64,000 bases of DNA from Liolophura sinensis (Eukaryota > Mollusca > Polyplacophora > Chitonida > Chitonidae): contig NC_088300.1 in the NCBI RefSeq assembly GCF_032854445.1, positions 27,325,608 to 27,389,607 of the forward strand, read 5' to 3'. This document shows positions 60,195-64,000 of this stretch, piece after piece. The notes beneath the pieces are model-generated. The model saw only the letters and a list, made by a program, of their open reading frames with translations. It searched no databases and had not been told where the DNA came from. Within the stretch, counting starts at the first letter, position 1. Each line of letters opens with the position of its first letter. The position numbers and the translations under genes were made by a program.

Positions 60195-60530
60195 ATTCCT
60201 TAAAGGGACATACCGCCTAAAGAAATTCAGAATTTTTGTGTTGTTTCAGCTAAATACAAAAATAAAGTCCATTTGACTCCTATAAAACTAAACCTCCTTG
60301 GCCTTTATTTTCCGAAAAATGTCATTTAAAAGAGTTATAACGGGAAATCTGTCATTGCTGTAAACTGTCCGCCCGATAAGATTACTCATAAATGAGACAG
60401 CGCAAAGATTCCCACGGTGAAATGGTGGCTTGTGGATCGCACATCGGTCTAGTAAACCAAATACAATCATACTTAATTGAAGTTAAGTTACATGGTAGGG
60501 GCTGCATCACAACACAATACCATTTCAAAG
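60195..60530. repeat. Possible dispersed element (ttaaagggacataccgcc)
   Basis: Opens with ccttaaagggacataccgcc, a style of repeat start common in marine invertebrate genomes, and runs through a moderately GC-rich body. Only one copy is seen here, so the call rests on general resemblance. Confidence 0.25.
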
Positions 60531-60934
60531 TCTGACGAACATCAACTGTCGACTAGACAAGGGGAAGTAACCCAGTCAAAAAATGTCAGTCATCGGCCAT
60601 GTTTCTATTAACTATAGTGACTTGCGTGAGTTGATGATTGAAGGGAAACCCTGGATAAAACTGAACATTCAATTGTTTACTCAGCCAGATACATGTCATT
60701 AGACATCTGGAAGTCTCAACTTTATGCAGATGATGTCTAACATAACAGCACAATTTTTTTCTGCGGATGTAATTTGTATCATGAAACATTTGCATTGCAG
60801 CAGCATTTCAACTTAGATGCTTTACCATCATGATTTGCAGATTCAGCATTCTGTAATGATCATAAACTTGTATTAGAATAAATTATATCATCGTAAGGCA
60901 CAATGATAATATTGGATACCCGAAGTGCTTGGTT

Positions 60935-61191
60935 TTTATTTCTTAATACAGAGCATATGATGTGGGGTAACATATAAAAGTACCAAAAAGCTTCTTAGCT
61001 GTCTTCTTCGGGCGTAAAAATGGCTTTAAACTACAGTTTCTTAAGGCCGCAGCTGTCAGTCTGAAAATTAAGTAGCCCACAGTGATGACGTCTACAGGGG
61101 TAGCTCTCAAAACAACTTTGTTGGGGGGAGAGTCAAACTTTGGGGCACTGAGCTGATTGCTTGCTCCCATTGTGTTCATCGATGACATCAT
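60935..61191 (-). CDS. Candidate 82-residue ORF with adjacent polyadenylation signal
   Basis: The ORF (61191 to 60943) opens with MMSSMNTMGASNQLSAPKFD, has a mildly hydrophobic middle (VDVITVGYLIFRL) and a lysine/arginine-rich segment (KPFLRPKKTAKKLF). AATAAA lies at 60935-60940 (minus strand), two bases after the TAA stop. Its codon choice looks more gene-like than the flanks. I recognise no family. It could be a terminal exon of a small antisense gene, a processed remnant or chance. Confidence 0.25.
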
Positions 61192-63239
61192 TTTTAAATA
61201 TACCTGATCAATGATGGAAAATATGCATAAAATACAGGGGTTATTAAAAAAATTTTTTAGTCATATCTTTATTTTTCCTTTTTAAAGCCATAATTGTCGT
61301 TTTTTTATAGTACCTTTCATGTTTCCTTTTACAGATAATTAGGGCCATTATCGTAGCTATAAGAAAAGGTTACAAAAGAGATATACTGTCCATGAAGCTG
61401 ACATTAGGATCATGTGTTTTCATTTTTACATACCACTAGTCTCGCTCCACGATTCGCATGTGGTACACAAAGGATAATTTTATTAGCAGTGAAACTGACA
61501 TTCATGACAAAATAATGTAGTCACATGTCTGAGGCCACTCTCCAGTTTTTCTTAGGTGAAGTATGTGGAAGAGCGATCTCTCCTTTTTTTAGAGGGGGGA
61601 GGTGGGACAGGAAGGTCTGACATTGATGAATACCCTGTAATTACCCGCACAAGATCCATTGTTGTCTAAGATAGGTGCTGTCTGAGTTCTAGCCATGGGA
61701 GACCTGGCAAGCCAGACACACTAATTGATACATCAGAAGGAATGTTAATAGATCAGAATTCCTGATGAAGGAATTAACACAGCGAAAACGCTTTTGTGCT
61801 AATGCCTTGTGCATTTCTTATTCGTGTCATTTTTCCCCTACATGTCTAGTAAATCCTCTCAGATAGATAGATAGATAGGAAGTGAAGGTATTGTTGTAAC
61901 CATTTACTTAGCTGTGTATTGCACATGTATACACTGGTATACAATCCCACTACAAACAAAGCTACCCTATTTCTTCTAAAATTTAGGACACTTGGTCTGC
62001 TCGTTTTAGCCAAAATATTCGTAAAATCTAACAGGAATATTCAGTTTCTTTTCCCTAACATGGTTGGACCATTTAATGAACAACATACTTGTATCTTTAC
62101 TTTTCCAAAAGGCTGGTAAAGAAATGTAATATTCTATATATGTTATAATTTCATATTTTGTACTTAAGCTATGCATGTACTAGTATCATCATGTCTGACA
62201 ATGTGTAAAAGATGTTATCTTAATACTCAACCTGGTAGCTGATACTCTGGTTGACTGATTCTTATTCACAAGCTGAACGTTGATCGAGACTGATAGCGTA
62301 CACAGCACACAACGTGGTGAGAGCACGATATCGTACCCAGAAGACGCTTCAGTCCCGGAGGGTAATTCTTTTTCTGTGTGTCATACTGTGCAAAGTATCA
62401 CACCTATAGACATGTTGTTGTTAAGTTCTTATTTATGTACATGTTGATTAGGCAAAGTGATAAAATATTCATTTTTTTGCATACTTGAATTCATGTTTCA
62501 TCTATTGTGTATAGTGTAAGTGTTAGCACTTGAAGGCCTATCAGATAGATGTATTATATTGTACATCCAAATCCACAACTTGATGCTGTTATTTATACGT
62601 GTATGTAGTGGTGAAAACATGTTTGGGAACTGAATTCACAATATTGGGCTTATGTATAGGGCCTATTTATGCATTCATTAATGACCAGCTTTAGAATTTA
62701 AAGGGAAATGACTCCGTCTTGGAGACTTCGTGTATGGTGTGCAGCCATTTAAAATTCGCAGTAGAGAATCGAAATTGCTGTTGGTGATGTTTATTTACTG
62801 TGGGTTAAATTATCAGATTTGGGAAATGGCATAGCAGGCTGATTGGCTTTGGTACATCCCATGTTTTCCTGTGAGTGGAATTCAGGATGTTAAGTGCGAT
62901 GTGTTCTCTGTTTTTTGTCTCTAAATTGTTCCCTCTTCTGTTACATGATGGGCCAAGTTGTCTGTACTGTATTTCGCCTAAAGTTTGGTCTGTAAAAAGG
63001 CTCTTTCGGAAGGACATGGCGGCTTTAACGTTATGCTTTGATGGCAATGCCTTCTTGTACCTAATTTTTCTATTAAGGAATTTAATCAAACTTAAGTTTA
63101 CCTCTAAGAAGAAATCACTCAGAATCAAGCAGAATGTGTCATGTGAAAAATGATCATTTTCAGGTGAAATGTACACATGTAGTACCTGTAACACTATTCT
63201 GCCTGTGCTCTTACAATTTGTGACTTTGTGTGTTTTCAG
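61192..63239. other. Non-coding region before the LNX leader exon
   Basis: AT-rich sequence with a short (GATA)n near 61863-61878. Open frames at 61919-62119 and 62805-63194 have no recognised family. Probably LNX upstream or intron sequence; it ends in the acceptor tgtgttttcag at 63239. Confidence 0.5.
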
Positions 63240-63248
63240 ATACCCCTG

Positions 63249-63388
63249 ATGTAGCTGAGGACTTGACGGTAATAGTAACGATGGGCTAGACGATGACCAT
63301 GCTCTTCTACTCTACTAACAGAGGTGTACATATTGCTTCTTTGAGCTTGACTGGTCTGAATGGCTGTGGTGTGAGTTGCTCCCCCTAG
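63249..63388 (+). promoter_or_regulatory. Three upstream ORFs in the LNX 5' leader
   Basis: ATGTAG at 63249-63254 (start immediately followed by stop), ATGGGCTAG at 63281-63289, and a 31-codon uORF at 63293-63388 ending 28 bases before the main ATG. Such arrangements usually reduce or gate translation of the main frame. They apply if the exon begins at 63240 as predicted. Confidence 0.6.
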
Positions 63389-63416
63389 CTATCTTTACCT
63401 CCCCTCCTGCCACCAC

Positions 63417-63721
63417 ATGATGGCACTACAAGCAAGAATGTCCATGAGGCGGCGGATCCGGCGGGAAGCGATCTGCGCAGCCTGTGGACAGTTCCACGAG
63501 CCGGGTGGCACCCACCTGTATGATTACCACACGGCCGTGGACGAGGACCTGATGTGTCAGATCTGTCTACAACCCCTGGTCAACCCCATAGACACCAAGT
63601 GTGGGCACACCTTCTGCTCCCGCTGCCTGCGCAACTACCTCAAGGTGCAGCCAATGTGTACCATCGATAAGTCTGTGATCAACCTGAAGGACTGCCAACA
63701 GTCTAGTATACTCGTCAGAAG
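63417..63721 (+). CDS. LNX: LNX-type E3 ubiquitin ligase, first coding exon (partial)
   Basis: LNX proteins are RING E3 ligases with PDZ domains; vertebrate members bind and ubiquitinate Numb and other membrane-associated partners. The predicted exon spans 63240-63721, bounded by tgtgttttcag and AAG|gtgagt; its coding part starts at ATG 63417, with a better Kozak context at the next ATG, 63420. It encodes 101 codons plus two bases. Residues 20-33 form a first zinc-binding knuckle (CAACGQFHEPGGTH after Ile). The RING at 47-84 has C47-C50, C62-H64, C67-C70 and C81-D84, the C3HC3D pattern of LNX1/2, with LQPLVNPIDTKCGHTFC typical of the family. SSILVRR follows, as in LNX2 (SSILVHK). The PDZ domains lie beyond the right edge. 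LNX1 versus LNX2 cannot be assigned. Confidence 0.92.
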
Positions 63722-64000
63722 GTGAGTGGTCATGTTTTTTTATCAGCTAAAAATAATTTCTGATCGCAGAAGTTGTGATTAGGAAAAGCACCACACATTT
63801 GAACACAGTTGAATGCTTAAGTCTAATGATATGATCTGAATTTAAGAAACTAAAGAAAAATTCTTCCTGTTTCCAGGTTGGTGTTGAGGCACAAGGCATG
63901 CAACAATTAATGAGGTGTCACTTCTATTTGGGGCGAATCTTCTCAGACTGTTTCATAACTTTTTACATGCTCATCCATAATCAAGAAATAGCTTCGCAGT
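63722..64000 (+). other. LNX intron (5' part)
   Basis: Starts with the donor gtgagt and runs to the window edge. AT-rich; nothing else recognisable. Confidence 0.75.

Larger units (their letters stand above)
31571..60934. other. Large gene-poor region upstream of LNX
   Basis: About 29 kb without a recognised conserved protein. It holds tandem arrays (34277, 35217, 37737, 45508, 58458, 58800), SINEs (34899, 38197, 43110, 44140, 52163, 59222), MITE-like copies (34667, 44700) and a third repeat group (39230, 40048, 49409). GC-richer islands near 51060-51660 and 56240-56900 might be regulatory or 5' exons, but nothing in them is identifiable. It may be largely a first intron of LNX. Confidence 0.55.

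Noticed and set aside
62805-63194. 129-codon minus-strand frame
   Set aside because: No recognisable domain and an overlapping plus frame of similar quality (62875-63153); codon texture as in non-coding flanks.

Overview
This is a window of animal nuclear DNA: genes split by many GT-AG introns, AT-rich non-coding sequence, several families of tRNA-derived SINEs and small inverted-repeat elements, and many minisatellites. The SINE tail that reads 'TATTCTTGAGTACGGCGTAA' and ends in CAATCAAA repeats, together with frequent TACATGTA strings, suggests a lophotrochozoan invertebrate (mollusc or brachiopod). That placement is inference from repeat style; no rRNA or mitochondrial marker is present to prove it.

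Three protein-coding genes are recognised with confidence. (1) Positions 1-14892, minus strand: the first 20 coding exons (about 654 residues) of NCKAP1 (Nap1/HEM), a subunit of the WAVE regulatory complex; the gene runs off the left edge. (2) Positions 17545-24476, minus strand: a complete nine-exon farnesyl pyrophosphate synthase (FDPS), 370 residues, with both aspartate-rich motifs. (3) Positions 63240-64000, plus strand: the 5' leader and first coding exon of an LNX-type E3 ubiquitin ligase (zinc-finger/RING part); the gene runs off the right edge.

Between FDPS and LNX lie about 39 kb without a recognised conserved protein. This stretch carries SINEs, MITE-like copies, at least six tandem-repeat arrays and a few exon-like islands. 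The most interesting island is at 31333-31570: a GC-richer, splice-bounded segment holding a 43-50 residue single-pass, tail-anchored microprotein ORF on the plus strand. It could be a stand-alone small membrane protein gene or an upstream cistron of the LNX transcript. A second, weaker small ORF (82 residues, minus strand, 60943-61191) has an AATAAA two bases after its stop codon.

The genes do not form an operon or pathway: NCKAP1 serves actin remodelling, FDPS the isoprenoid pathway, and LNX ubiquitination and PDZ scaffolding. The repeat content is the other main result. One SINE family occurs about ten times, some copies with intact target-site duplications. Another set of SINEs has two different tRNA-like heads sharing one 3' tail. 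A ~200-220 bp MITE-like family with ~25 bp terminal inverted repeats occurs six times. A 21-unit 58-bp minisatellite sits directly beside an NCKAP1 splice acceptor.
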